Shown here: one piece after another, positions 17,601-27,996 of the stretch
How positions within the stretch are numbered: position 1 is the first letter of the stretch
How the letters are laid out: each line of letters starts with the position of its first letter
Source of the DNA: Winogradskya humida
GTDB taxonomy: Bacteria > Actinomycetota > Actinomycetes > Mycobacteriales > Micromonosporaceae
DNA length: 64,000 nucleotides
NCBI RefSeq assembly: GCF_016862215.1
Contig: NZ_BOMN01000087.1
Location: forward strand, 124,001 to 188,000
Direction of reading: 5' to 3'
The notes under the pieces: generated by a model
The model's input: the letters and a program-made list of their open reading frames with translations, nothing else
What the model was told of the DNA's origin: nothing
Database searches by the model: none
Translations under genes and position numbers: made by a program

Positions 17601-17834
17601 GGTCTGCGCGAACGACACCTTCCCGCGCCCGGCCCCCCGCTCCACGAACGCCCTGGTGGCCGCCCGCGATCCGACCGTCACCCGGTCCCCGGTAACCAGC
17701 GTGACGGTGTACCCCCCAACCGGCTCCGAGGCCGGGGCGGTGGCCGGCGTCGTGGCATCGGCTGGTCCGGCGGGCACCACCAGCGCGGCGGCCAGCGCAG
17801 TCACGCCGGCCAGTCCTAAATGGAAGCTCTTCAT
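14628..17834 (-). CDS. Secreted subtilisin-like serine peptidase (S8)
   Basis: A 1068-residue secreted protease. A Sec signal peptide (about residues 1-28) is followed by a propeptide and the S8 domain: Asp214 in VAVLDSGVDATHPDL, His244 in VGHGTHVAS, oxyanion Asn340 in AAGNEGPSA, Ser423 in SGTSMATPHVAG. The 500-odd C-terminal residues are beta-rich and unassigned. An AGGGG-like ribosome site precedes the ATG at 17834. It is convergent with the biosynthetic operon and probably unrelated to it; extracellular protein degradation fits the secreted-enzyme content of the region. Confidence 0.9.
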   Translation of the reverse strand: MKSFHLGLAGVTALAAALVVPAGPADATTPATAPASEPVGGYTVTLVTGDRVTVGSRAATRAFVERGAGRGKVSFAQTVVGGHLMVIPSDAARLVQTQRVDRRLFDVTGLIEGGYDDRAHAGVPLILGSETATNFSAVRKAVGSHATREMTSLRALAVSAPKSSSMWRAVTKSDHVWLDGRRKLSLDASVPQIGAPAAWQAGLTGAGMKVAVLDSGVDATHPDLAGRVEEKNFTTAPGGDQVGHGTHVASTIAGSGTASNGKYRGVAPDATILSGKVCGDQFCEDSAILAGMQWAAVEQHARVVNLSLGGPDFDGDDPLEEAVNTLSASTGALFVIAAGNEGPSASTVGSPGSADAALTVAAVDKSDVTAEFSSRGPRVGDAAIKPDIAAPGVDIVAARAAGTSIGEPAADFPDTYMTLSGTSMATPHVAGAAALLAQAHPEWDGARLKGTLIASSARTGDGRAFEQGAGRVDVARAITQVMTAEPVSVSFGLQKWPHEDDAVVSKQVTYRNGGTVDLTLALALTSGQAFTLDRQTVTVPAGGTAAVTVTADTRALPVGDYTADIVATAGTQRVMTAVAVQKEPERYALTLHHLGLDGKPVINYLTGIFQVAGDYFALPWDPSGTVTLRLAPGRYTVGTYLDESAAQDGSQQAMIYQPVLDLTGDTSITFDAREATPVKVSVPDASAAAVESWIGTEQQTDEGTVIFGTLQPGIENLRVRQLGPQLPGTATVLSTWARSGSGPRGTDSPYAYFVGERVPVAQVLNGYDRAYRRTELAAEKQVFHGGSVVQQWAQLSDAQGEVYGVGIARARPGASRVNYLSTGNGARWQTDTRLGVSFDEYGFLQGLDLNGSYRSGASTVEHWGAAPLQTRFSSRYEWVGREGDILYAQLPPLTDAAGHPGYSQLLDSVSTRLYRGQELLGESDWLYVDAAGLPDGDAVYRVVQETTGGFGGLSTRTSTEFTFTSGAGAQGLVPVFTVNVAPALDASGAVRAGSVGQVPLVARDQKGSLVQGAALGLEVSFDDGATWRASGPAVHYPRGKGYVSVRVHGKNKAGTSVSQTVIRAYRYR

Positions 17835-17892
17835 ACCCCTACGAGCGATGAACCGCCGCCAAAGGTTGCTTCGTTTCGAATTTTGGCCCGAA

Positions 17893-17918
17893 CGGGCCGG
17901 CCCGGTGAGGCCGGCCCG
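17893..17918 (-). terminator. Hairpin after the pectate lyase gene
   Basis: Perfect 10-bp GC stem (17893-17902 and 17909-17918) with a 6-base loop, just past the pectate lyase stop and before the start region of the subtilase gene. Confidence 0.65.
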
Positions 17919-17934
17919 CAGCGGACCCCGGGGC

Positions 17935-19137
17935 CTACTTGTAGGTGATGTCGCTCTGGGTGACCTTGCAGTTGGTGGTGTTCCAGCCCTCGCCGAGGTA
18001 GCTCGGCTCGCTGCCCTTGGGGACGCCCTTGTACATCCCGCAGACCGTGGCGCTGGAGCTGTTGGTCAGGGTGACGCGGGTGATGGTGGCGATGTCGCCC
18101 CAGTTGGTGTTGATGCCCGCGACCATGTCGATGTCGTTGAGGAGGACGTTGTCGATCTTGACGTTGCGCTGGTACGAGTTGGTGCAGTTGCCGCAGCCGC
18201 GGTAGAGCTTGCCGGAGCCGCTGAGGTAGAAGCCGGAGATGCTGACGGTTCCGTTGCCGTTGTGCTGGAACGTCTTGTCGCTGCCGGCCCGCGCGCCGCC
18301 GCCGATGACGTAACTCGTGCCGCCGCTGGTGCCCAGGAAGGTCGCGGCGTCCTCGCCGATGTCGTTCCACCAGACGTTGCGGATGGTGCAGGTGCCCAGG
18401 CAGTGCACGCCGTCACCGGCGGGGGAGCCGAGGATGACGTTCTGCAGGGTGCCACCGTTGGCGATCTCGAACATCGGGTCCTGGGACTCGTCCTGCGAGC
18501 CGTCGCCGATGCAGCAGTAGGTCTTCATGCCGCCGTCGAAGGTGCCGGAGACGGAGACCGTGCCGGAGATCGACACCGAGCCGGCCGAGCTCGGCCACGC
18601 GCCGGTCGGCGTGCCGGTGCTCGGAGGAGTGGTGGTCGGGCTCGCGGTCGGGGTGGTGGTCGGGGTCGTGCTGCCGCCGGCGTACGTCTCGAACTCGGCG
18701 ATCCGTGGTGCGCTGGACGCGGTGCTGATCTCGAAGGTGATCTTCTTCAGCGACGTCGAGGTGAAGGTGACGGTGCCCGGACTGCCGCTGCCGCTTTTCA
18801 GGACGGCGCTGGTGTCGGCGTTGAGCAGCCGCCAGGAGCTGATCGTTCCGCCGCCCGAGGCCTGCGTGATGACTGCCGAGGACACCGTTGTGGCACTGCT
18901 CCACTTGACGGAGACGTACCCGGTCGCGCTGTTCGGTGACCAGTAGGTGCTGGCGCTGCCGTCTATGACGTTGCCGTAGCTGGTGCCGCTGGCCTTGCTG
19001 GAACCGTCGGCGCCGGCGCCGATGCTCAGGTTGCCGGCGGCCGCCATCGCGTTCGGCGGCAGCGTCAGCATGATCGCGGCGCTCGTGAGCGCGGTAGCCC
19101 CTGCGGCTACCCACCGTAGTGCGACTGATCGTTTCAT
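17935..19137 (-). CDS. Secreted pectate lyase (PL3) with N-terminal discoidin-like domain
   Basis: About 400 residues: signal peptide (MKRSVALRW followed by a hydrophobic stretch to NAMA), a beta-sandwich with features of discoidin/F5-8C carbohydrate-binding modules (TSYGNVIDGSASTYWSP), a Thr/Pro linker, and a C-terminal PL3 pectate lyase domain with GDGVHCLGTCTIRNVWWNDIGEDAAT and paired cysteines. It cleaves polygalacturonate by beta-elimination outside the cell. No strong ribosome site marks the start: 19137 is chosen because it gives a clean signal peptide, but 19155 or 19158 are possible. Divergent from the GH9 gene, with a LacI-type box in the gap. Confidence 0.85.
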   Translation of the reverse strand: MKRSVALRWVAAGATALTSAAIMLTLPPNAMAAAGNLSIGAGADGSSKASGTSYGNVIDGSASTYWSPNSATGYVSVKWSSATTVSSAVITQASGGGTISSWRLLNADTSAVLKSGSGSPGTVTFTSTSLKKITFEISTASSAPRIAEFETYAGGSTTPTTTPTASPTTTPPSTGTPTGAWPSSAGSVSISGTVSVSGTFDGGMKTYCCIGDGSQDESQDPMFEIANGGTLQNVILGSPAGDGVHCLGTCTIRNVWWNDIGEDAATFLGTSGGTSYVIGGGARAGSDKTFQHNGNGTVSISGFYLSGSGKLYRGCGNCTNSYQRNVKIDNVLLNDIDMVAGINTNWGDIATITRVTLTNSSSATVCGMYKGVPKGSEPSYLGEGWNTTNCKVTQSDITYK

Positions 19138-19186
19138 CCGGTGTCCCACTTTCATCATCGAATACGTGCGCCACCGCCTACCTGGA

Positions 19187-19200
19187 GGAAAGCGCTTACC
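19187..19200. promoter_or_regulatory. LacI-type operator before the pectate lyase gene
   Basis: GGAAAGCGCTTACC, a 14-bp near-palindrome centred on AAGCGCTT, lies 50 bp upstream of the pectate lyase start. It has the central CG of LacI-family sites and resembles the CebR box. Confidence 0.5.
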
Positions 19201-19286
19201 AGCCGACGATAGATACGCATCGATTCCGTGACAAGGAGTTGCAGTGTTTGCAGTCTTCACAAATCTGAAACATGGCGGTTATGGTG

Positions 19287-19300
19287 TGGGAGCGCTTCCA
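19287..19300. promoter_or_regulatory. CebR-like operator before the GH9-GH5 genes
   Basis: TGGGAGCGCTTCCA matches the actinomycete CebR box (TGGGAGCGCTCCCA) at 13 of 14 positions. It lies 42 bp before the GH9 start, where a bound repressor would block transcription. CebR releases its site when cello-oligosaccharides are present. That this site responds to cellobiose is inferred from the consensus. Confidence 0.7.
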
Positions 19301-19303
19301 TAG

Positions 19304-21685
<2,382 letters not shown>

Positions 21686-21705
21686 GTCGTACGAGAGGGA
21701 GATCG

Positions 21706-23298
21706 ATGATGCTGAGAACAAAGAAGGCGGGGCTCGCGGTCCTGGCCGCCGCCCTCACCCTCGCCGGAACAGTCTACGGCGTGACGAGACCGGTGCCGGC
21801 CGAGGCCGCAGCCGCACTCACCGCGTCCCAGCTGGTCGCCGACATGGGTGCCGGCTGGAACCTGGGAAACTCGCTGGAAGCCAACAGCAACGGGGTCCCC
21901 AGCGAGACGGCGTGGGGGAATCCGGTCGTGACCCAGGCCCTGATCAACCGGGTGAAGGCGTCGGGTTTCAAGACAATCCGGATCCCGGTCTCCTACCTGG
22001 GCAACATCGGGGCCGGCCCGAACTACACGGTCAACGCCGCGTGGCTGACCCGGATCGCCGCGGTCGTCGACTACGCGTACAGCCAGGGCCTGTATGTGGT
22101 CGTCAACATGCACGGCGACGGCTACAAGAGCGTCGGTGGATCCTGGCTGATCTGCGACTCGTCCGACCAGACGACGATCAAGGACAAGTACGCGAAGGTC
22201 TGGCAGCAGATCGCGACGAAGTTCCAGAGCTACAACGAGCACCTGATCCTCGAGTCCATGAACGAGGAGTTCGACGGGCAGTACGGCAACCCCACCCAGC
22301 CGTGCTACTCGAACATCAACGCCTACAACCAGAGCTTCGTCGACACCGTACGCCGGACGGGTGGCACCAACGCCTCCCGCTGGCTGCTGGTGCCCGGCTG
22401 GAACACGAACATCGACTACACCGTGGGCAATTTCGGCTTCGCGCTCCCCACCGATCAGTACCGGTCGTCGACCATCCCCGCCGCCGAGCAGCGGATCATG
22501 ATCTCCGTCCACTACTACGACCCGTGGGACTTCACCGGGCAGGAGGACGGCGTCATCACGCAGTGGGGGCCGAACGCCACCAACCCGGCGAAGACGTCGA
22601 CCTGGGGCCAGGAAGACTATCTGGACGCCCAGTTGAAGAAGACCTACGACACCTTCGTCGTACGCGGCTACCCGGTCTTCGTCGGTGAATACGGCTCGAT
22701 CGACAAGACGGCGTACGACTCGGCGAACAACACCTACCGTGCGGACTTCGCGCGCACCCTTGTCGCCGCCGCCAAGAAATACGGCGCCGCCACGGCCTAC
22801 TGGGACAACGGCTACAACGGCCAGCACGGCTTCGGCCTGTTCGACCGGAGCGCCGCCACGGTCACCCAACAGGGCATCATCACCGCCATCATGACCGGCG
22901 TCGGCACCACCCCGCCGACCAGCACCCCCACAACCCCGCCGACCAGCACGCCCCCGACCACCACACCGCCGACCAGTCCCGGCACCAGCACCTGCCGGGT
23001 CGCCAGCACGGTCAACGCGTGGAACACCGGCCTGACCACCAGCATCACCATCACCAACGCCGGCACCACCGCCATCAACGGCTGGACCCTGGCCTTCACC
23101 CTGGCCACCGGCCAGAGCATCACCTCCGGCTGGAGCGCCACCTATGCCCCGGCCAGCGGCACGGTGACCGCGACCAACGCCAGCTACAACGCCGCGATCC
23201 CGGCAGGAGGCTCGGCCAGCATCGGCTTCCAGGCCACCCACACCGGAAACGCCGCCGCCCCCACCGCCTTCAAGCTCAACGGCACCACCTGCACCTGA
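21706..23298 (+). CDS. Secreted GH5 endoglucanase with CBM2
   Basis: A 530-residue cellulase. Signal peptide (about 1-34), GH5 TIM barrel with GAGWNLGNSLEA, acid/base Glu in LESMNEEFDG and nucleophile Glu in PVFVGEYGS, then a Thr/Pro linker and a C-terminal CBM2. It cleaves internal beta-1,4-glucan bonds. GAGAGGGAG precedes paired ATGs at 21706 and 21709. Together with the GH9 enzyme it forms a small cellulase operon under the CebR-like box at 19287. Confidence 0.92.
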   Translation: MMLRTKKAGLAVLAAALTLAGTVYGVTRPVPAEAAAALTASQLVADMGAGWNLGNSLEANSNGVPSETAWGNPVVTQALINRVKASGFKTIRIPVSYLGNIGAGPNYTVNAAWLTRIAAVVDYAYSQGLYVVVNMHGDGYKSVGGSWLICDSSDQTTIKDKYAKVWQQIATKFQSYNEHLILESMNEEFDGQYGNPTQPCYSNINAYNQSFVDTVRRTGGTNASRWLLVPGWNTNIDYTVGNFGFALPTDQYRSSTIPAAEQRIMISVHYYDPWDFTGQEDGVITQWGPNATNPAKTSTWGQEDYLDAQLKKTYDTFVVRGYPVFVGEYGSIDKTAYDSANNTYRADFARTLVAAAKKYGAATAYWDNGYNGQHGFGLFDRSAATVTQQGIITAIMTGVGTTPPTSTPTTPPTSTPPTTTPPTSPGTSTCRVASTVNAWNTGLTTSITITNAGTTAINGWTLAFTLATGQSITSGWSATYAPASGTVTATNASYNAAIPAGGSASIGFQATHTGNAAAPTAFKLNGTTCT

Positions 23299-23306
23299 CC
23301 CGCGCA

Positions 23307-23351
23307 GGGGGAGGGGGTTCCGTCGATACCGGGATCGGCGGTTCCTCCCCC
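23307..23351 (+). terminator. Terminator hairpin after the GH5 gene
   Basis: GGGGGAGG (23307-23314) pairs with CCTCCCCC (23344-23351). The loop can fold further, so the whole forms a long interrupted stem just after the GH5 stop. Confidence 0.55.
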
Positions 23352-23442
23352 GCCTCGTCGGCGATGGGGAGCGAGACGCTGGCTTAAACAGTAGATACTT
23401 TGAAGCATTTTCCGTCTCATACCGCGCTCGTACGGTGAACGG

Positions 23443-24312
23443 GTGCAAAAAATCATTCTCGGTAGCGTCGAGGTCACCCGGGTGGTCGAGTGGCAGGGCG
23501 CGTTCGGTGCGACTGACGTGCTGTTCCCTTCCGTACCCGGCGAGGTGTGGCGTCGGCATGAGTCCTGGCTGGCGCCCGACTTCTTGAACGCTTCGACGGG
23601 CGAGTGGCAGACGACCCTGCAGACGTGGGTTCTGCGCAGCGCCGGCCGTACCGTTCTGGTCGACACGGGGCTGGGCAATGACCTGCTCGAGCGGTTGGCG
23701 GCGGTCGGGGTGCGGCCGCAGGACGTGGATCTCGTCGTCAACACCCACCTGCACAGTGACCACGTGGGGTGGAATACGCGGCTGGTTGGCGGGGAGTGGG
23801 TTCCGACGTTTCCGAACGCGCGATATCTGATCAGCCGTGCCGACTTCGACTACTGGAACCCCGTCAACGGCCACGTACCGAGGTCGCCGTTCCATTCCGC
23901 CGCCGATACCGGAGCGATGTTCAACGAGAAGGTTCTGCCCGTCCATCGGGCCGGTCAGGTGCACCTGTGGGACGGCGACAGCCACCGCATCGACGAGGAC
24001 CTCGTGCTGGAACTGGCGCCTGGTCACACGCCCGGCTCGGCGGTGCTGCGGCTGGAGTCCGGCGCGGACCGCGCGTTGTTTGTCGGCGACATCGTCCACA
24101 GCCCGCTCCAGCTGATCGAACCCGGCCACGAGATCTGCGTGAGCGAGGACCGGACGGGGGCTGCCCGTTCCCGGCGCCGTGTTCTGGACCAGGCGGCCGC
24201 GACGAACAGCCTGGTGGTGCCGGCGCATTTCGGCGGGGCGGGGGCCGCGGAGGTCGTACGGTCGGAGGGGACTTTCTCGATCAAGAGGTGGGCGGTGTTC
24301 TCCGACGTCTGA
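23443..24312 (+). CDS. Metallo-beta-lactamase-fold hydrolase
   Basis: A 289-residue MBL-fold protein with the zinc motif NTHLHSDHVGW, APGHTPGSAVL (third His) and FVGDIVHSPL (Asp), plus a late His in VPAHFGG. It resembles quorum-quenching lactonases and related small-molecule hydrolases, but the substrate cannot be assigned. GTG start with a weak upstream site. An AraC-type regulator follows 30 bp downstream in the same direction and probably controls it or responds to the same compound. Confidence 0.82.
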   Translation: MQKIILGSVEVTRVVEWQGAFGATDVLFPSVPGEVWRRHESWLAPDFLNASTGEWQTTLQTWVLRSAGRTVLVDTGLGNDLLERLAAVGVRPQDVDLVVNTHLHSDHVGWNTRLVGGEWVPTFPNARYLISRADFDYWNPVNGHVPRSPFHSAADTGAMFNEKVLPVHRAGQVHLWDGDSHRIDEDLVLELAPGHTPGSAVLRLESGADRALFVGDIVHSPLQLIEPGHEICVSEDRTGAARSRRRVLDQAAATNSLVVPAHFGGAGAAEVVRSEGTFSIKRWAVFSDV

Positions 24313-24342
24313 TCCGGTTCGGGATCGGGGGAGGATCCTCGT

Positions 24343-25200
24343 ATGGACGTGCTCAGCGATGTGATCGGCACCATGCGGCTGGGCCGCCCCGCGTTGTCGC
24401 TGACGGTTGTCGACCCGTTGTCGGAGATGGCGATTCCGGCCTTTGCGGGTGCCCGGTTCTACGTCGTTACCGCGGGACGCATCCGGGTGGGCGACGAGGC
24501 TTTGGAGCCGGGCGACGCCGTGCTGTTCCCGCATGGGACTGCGCACACGGTTGTCAACGACACCGAGGTCGCGGCTCGGTTTCTTGCGGGTGCTCATCGG
24601 CTCGATCAGGTCCGGCCTCATCCGCTGTTCCAGGATCTGCCCCCTGTGGTGAGTTCGCCGGCCCGGGCGGAGCGTTATCCGGGGCTGCAGGCGTCGATCG
24701 AGTTGATGCGTGGTGAGCTCGGCGAGGAGATGTACGGCAGGGATGTGGTTCTCCCGGCGTTGCTGGACGTACTGCTCGTGCATCTCATTCGCGCCGGTTT
24801 GATGGAACATGCGGGGCCGCGGACCACGGGCTGGTGTGTCGCTCTGGATGACAAGGTGATCGCCCGGTCGTTGCGCGCCGTGCATGAACGGCCCAGCGAT
24901 CCTTGGACCGTGGAGTCGTTGGGCGCGTATGCGGGGCTGTCGCGGGCCGCCTTCGCTCGCAGGTTCACCGCCATGGTCGGGCAGGCGCCGCTCACCTACC
25001 TCACCTGGTGGAGGCTCACCGTCGCGGCGCGGTTGCTGCAGACGACCGATGTTCCGCTGTCCGTCGTCGCGCAGCGCAGCGGGTATGGCTCCGCGTACGC
25101 GTTCGCCAACGCCTTCAAACGCGAGTACGGCATCTCCGCCGGTCGCTACCGCCGGCACAGCCGGCAGAAACCCCTGTCGGCCGGCTCGGGCCCACCCTGA
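24343..25200 (+). CDS. AraC-family regulator with cupin sensor domain
   Basis: A 285-residue regulator. The N-terminal half is a cupin-type ligand domain (RIRVGDEALEPGDAVLFPHG), and the C-terminal about 100 residues form the double helix-turn-helix of AraC proteins (LGAYAGLSRAAFARRFTAMVG and VAQRSGYGSAYAFANAFKR). This cupin_6/HTH_18 combination is common in regulators of detoxification genes. It likely controls the adjacent MBL-fold hydrolase gene. Confidence 0.85.
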   Translation: MDVLSDVIGTMRLGRPALSLTVVDPLSEMAIPAFAGARFYVVTAGRIRVGDEALEPGDAVLFPHGTAHTVVNDTEVAARFLAGAHRLDQVRPHPLFQDLPPVVSSPARAERYPGLQASIELMRGELGEEMYGRDVVLPALLDVLLVHLIRAGLMEHAGPRTTGWCVALDDKVIARSLRAVHERPSDPWTVESLGAYAGLSRAAFARRFTAMVGQAPLTYLTWWRLTVAARLLQTTDVPLSVVAQRSGYGSAYAFANAFKREYGISAGRYRRHSRQKPLSAGSGPP

Positions 25201-25295
25201 AGCAGGCGGCTCGAGCGGTCGCTCACCTCAGAAACCCGGAATTCGACGGAGGTTCGCGACCGTGCCGGGTGAGCTGCTCGATCATGCCCTGACCA

Positions 25296-25317
25296 CCAGG
25301 CGGCAGCGCCCGCCAGG
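25296..25317. terminator. Weak hairpin between convergent regulator genes
   Basis: GGCGG/CCGCC 5-bp stem with two further pairs beyond an A/A mismatch and a 6-base loop, in the 138-base gap between the AraC and LacI gene ends. Nothing else is visible in that gap. Confidence 0.35.
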
Positions 25318-25338
25318 CAGGGCCAGGTGGCGCGGGGG

Positions 25339-26349
25339 TCAGCCGCCGAGGGTGCTCTGGCGGGGGAGTAGCTCGAAGGGGGCGAAGGCTTCCTGCGGTT
25401 CGGCGGTGGCGCCGCCGTCGATGCGCCGGCGCAGGAAGTCGAGGGCGAGCCGGGCGATCTGGGTCTTGTCCACGGCGATCGTGCTGAGGGACGGCTGGTA
25501 GAAGTCGCCCTCCTCGATGCCGTCGAAGCCGATCACCGCGACATCCTCCGGGACCCGGTGGCCGCGTTCGTGCAGGGCCCGCAGCGCGCCGATCGCCATC
25601 AGGTCGTTGAAGCAGAAGACCGCGTCGGGGGGCCGGGGCAGGTCGAGCAGGGCCGTCATCGCGGCGTACCCGTCGGGGCGGTGGTAGCTCTTGGCCGGGA
25701 TCACCAGGTCGCCGTCGAAGGGCATTTTCGCCGCGCGTAGTGCCGCCTTGTAACCGCGCAGGCGTAGTGCCGCGGTGCCGCCGGAGATGTGGGGCTGGCT
25801 GCCGATCGCGGCGATCCGCGTGCGGCCGAGAGCGATCAGGTGATCGGTTGCGGCCTTGGCGCCGGCGACGTTGTCGATGGTCACGTGGTCGACCGGGGCG
25901 TGGATGAGCCGCTCGCCGAGCAGGACCAGGGGGGTGCGGTCGCGGCGGGCGCTGAGCTCCTGGGCGGTCAGGGCGAGGGGGCTCACGATCAGGCCGTCGA
26001 CCAGGTGCGATTTGATCCCGTCGAGGACGAGGCGTTCGCCGTCCTTGCCACCCTGGGTCTCGTCGATCAGCAGCGTCCAGCCGTGCTGCTTGGCCTGCTG
26101 GACGAACTGGGCGGCCAGCTCGGCGAAGTAGGGCGAGCTGATCTCGGGGACGGCGAGCGCGACCGTGCCCGTGCGGCCGCCGCGCAACAGTCGGGCGCCG
26201 AGGTTGGGGCGGTAATCCAATTCGGTCAGGGCCTGCTGGACCTTGGCCCGGGTCGCGTCGGAGACAAAAGGGAAACCGTTCACGACGTTGGACACCGTCT
26301 TGACGGAAACCCCGGCGCGCTGCGCCACGTCCCTGATGCTGGCGCCCAC
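25339..26349 (-). CDS. LacI-family repressor (arabinose-operon type)
   Basis: A 336-residue LacI regulator: N-terminal helix-turn-helix [21 protein letters not shown] with the hinge helix [16 protein letters not shown], followed by a periplasmic-binding-protein-like sensor domain. AGGAGGGGG upstream decides the GTG at 26349; a longer reading frame begins inside the divergent promoter. It is divergent from the GH51 operon, with two identical palindromes between them, so it most likely represses that operon and itself until an arabinose-derived sugar binds. Confidence 0.88.
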   Translation of the reverse strand: MGASIRDVAQRAGVSVKTVSNVVNGFPFVSDATRAKVQQALTELDYRPNLGARLLRGGRTGTVALAVPEISSPYFAELAAQFVQQAKQHGWTLLIDETQGGKDGERLVLDGIKSHLVDGLIVSPLALTAQELSARRDRTPLVLLGERLIHAPVDHVTIDNVAGAKAATDHLIALGRTRIAAIGSQPHISGGTAALRLRGYKAALRAAKMPFDGDLVIPAKSYHRPDGYAAMTALLDLPRPPDAVFCFNDLMAIGALRALHERGHRVPEDVAVIGFDGIEEGDFYQPSLSTIAVDKTQIARLALDFLRRRIDGGATAEPQEAFAPFELLPRQSTLGG

Positions 26350-26418
26350 CGCGCTGCCCCCTCCTGTTGCGATGAAAGTTGCCGAGGCCAGCCTAGTCGA
26401 TCTCGTTTCCGGGTCTTT

Positions 26419-26440
26419 ACAACGTTGTACACAACGTTGT
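26419..26440. promoter_or_regulatory. Tandem ACAACGTTGT operators
   Basis: Two perfect 10-bp palindromes ACAACGTTGT (26419-26428 and 26431-26440) spaced 12 bp start to start, about one helical turn, in the divergent LacI/GH51 gap. Central CG and dyad form suit a LacI-family repressor, most likely the adjacent one. Confidence 0.75.
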
Positions 26441-26476
26441 AAAAAGCAGGTCACCAAGAACAACTTTGGAGGCCTC

Positions 26477-27985
26477 GTGACCGACGCCCGGATCACCCTC
26501 GACCCTGCCTTCCGGCTGGGCACGATCGATCGGCGCCTGTTCGGATCGTTCGTGGAACACATGGGCCGCAGCGTGTATACCGGCGTCTTCGAGCCCGGTC
26601 ACCCCGACGCCGACGAGCTCGGCCTGCGTACCGATGTGCTCGACCTGGCCCGGGAGATGGGCGTCAGCGTCGTGCGCTACCCGGGTGGCAACTTCGTCTC
26701 GAACTACCGCTGGGAGGACGGCGTCGGGCCCCGCGAGTCCCGGCCCACCCGGCTGGACCTGGCCTGGCGCTCGATCGAGACCAACGAGTTCGGCCTGGCG
26801 GAGTACATGGCGTGGATCCGCCGGCTCGGCGCCGAGCCGATGATGGCGGTCAACCTCGGCACGCGGGGCATCGCCGAGGCCCTTGAGCTGCTCGAATACT
26901 GCAACTACCCGGGCGGCACCGAGCTGTCGGACCGCCGGATCAAGAACGGTGACCCGGATCCGTACGCCGTGAAGCTGTGGTGTCTCGGCAACGAGATGGA
27001 CGGCCCCTGGCAGATGGGCCACCGCACCGCCCACGAGTACGGCCGGATCGCCGCCGAGACCGGCCGGGCCATGCACCGCCTCGACAACGAGATCGAGCTC
27101 GTGGCCTGTGGCAGCTCGGGCCGGCACATGCCGACGTTCGGCTCCTGGGAGACCACGGTCCTCGAGCAGTGCTACGACCAGGTCGACTACATCTCGCTGC
27201 ACGCCTACTACCAGGAACGCGACGGCGACGTCGCCAGTTTCCTCGGCTCCTCGGTCGACATGGACGCGTTCATCGACGAGGTGGTCTCGACCGCGGACGC
27301 CGTGCAGGCCCGCACCCGTAGCCGCAAGCGCCTGCGGCTGTCGTTCGACGAGTGGAACGTCTGGAACCAGGACCGTTTCGGCGGCGAGGACTCGCTCGAC
27401 TGGCGGCAGGCCCCGCGCCTGATCGAGGACGAGTACAACGTGCTCGACGCCGTCGTGGTCGGCAGCTACCTGATCTCGATGCTCGGCCACGCCGACCGGG
27501 TCGGCATCGCCTGCCAGGCCCAGCTCGCCAACGTGATCGGCCCGATCCGCACCGAACCGGGCGGTCCGTCCTGGCGGCAGACCATCTTCTACCCGTTCGC
27601 GCTCACCGCGCAGCTGGCCCGTGGCGAGGCGCTGCGCGTCGAGCCCGACGCGCCGCTGATCGACACCAAGGCGTACGGCCCGGTGCCCGCGATCGCCGCG
27701 GCCGCGAGCTACGACGCGGCGACCGGCCAGGCCGCGCTGTTCGCGGTCAACCGTGACAGCACCAACCCGCTGACCCTCACCGTCGACCTGCGGGCCCTGC
27801 CCGGAGCCCAGCTGCGCACCCACAAGGTGCTGGCCGACGACGACCTGCGCGCCACCAACACCCAGTCCCACCCCGACCGGGTCGTTCCCCGCGAGCTGAC
27901 CGGCCACGTCGACGGCGGCACGCTCACGGTCACCCTTCCGCCCGCTTCCTGGAACGTTCTCGAGCTCTCCACCACCGCTGAATAG
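26477..27985 (+). CDS. GH51 alpha-L-arabinofuranosidase
   Basis: A 502-residue intracellular arabinofuranosidase (no signal peptide). Acid/base Glu is in LWCLGNEMDGPWQMG and the nucleophile Glu in LSFDEWNVWNQ; the N-terminal GSFVEHMGRSVYTG and RYPGGNFVSNYRWEDG are typical of GH51. It removes arabinose from imported arabino- or arabinoxylo-oligosaccharides. TTGGAGG sits before the GTG at 26477. First gene of the operon that continues with a sugar transporter and two secreted GH43 enzymes, so degradation outside, uptake and final cleavage inside are encoded together. Confidence 0.92.
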   Translation: MTDARITLDPAFRLGTIDRRLFGSFVEHMGRSVYTGVFEPGHPDADELGLRTDVLDLAREMGVSVVRYPGGNFVSNYRWEDGVGPRESRPTRLDLAWRSIETNEFGLAEYMAWIRRLGAEPMMAVNLGTRGIAEALELLEYCNYPGGTELSDRRIKNGDPDPYAVKLWCLGNEMDGPWQMGHRTAHEYGRIAAETGRAMHRLDNEIELVACGSSGRHMPTFGSWETTVLEQCYDQVDYISLHAYYQERDGDVASFLGSSVDMDAFIDEVVSTADAVQARTRSRKRLRLSFDEWNVWNQDRFGGEDSLDWRQAPRLIEDEYNVLDAVVVGSYLISMLGHADRVGIACQAQLANVIGPIRTEPGGPSWRQTIFYPFALTAQLARGEALRVEPDAPLIDTKAYGPVPAIAAAASYDAATGQAALFAVNRDSTNPLTLTVDLRALPGAQLRTHKVLADDDLRATNTQSHPDRVVPRELTGHVDGGTLTVTLPPASWNVLELSTTAE

Positions 27986-27996
27986 GAGCACTCCCC

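Noticed and set aside
14604-17819. 1071-residue open frame on the plus strand
   Set aside because: Exact antisense of the subtilase gene; low-complexity Arg/Pro/His composition and no domain.
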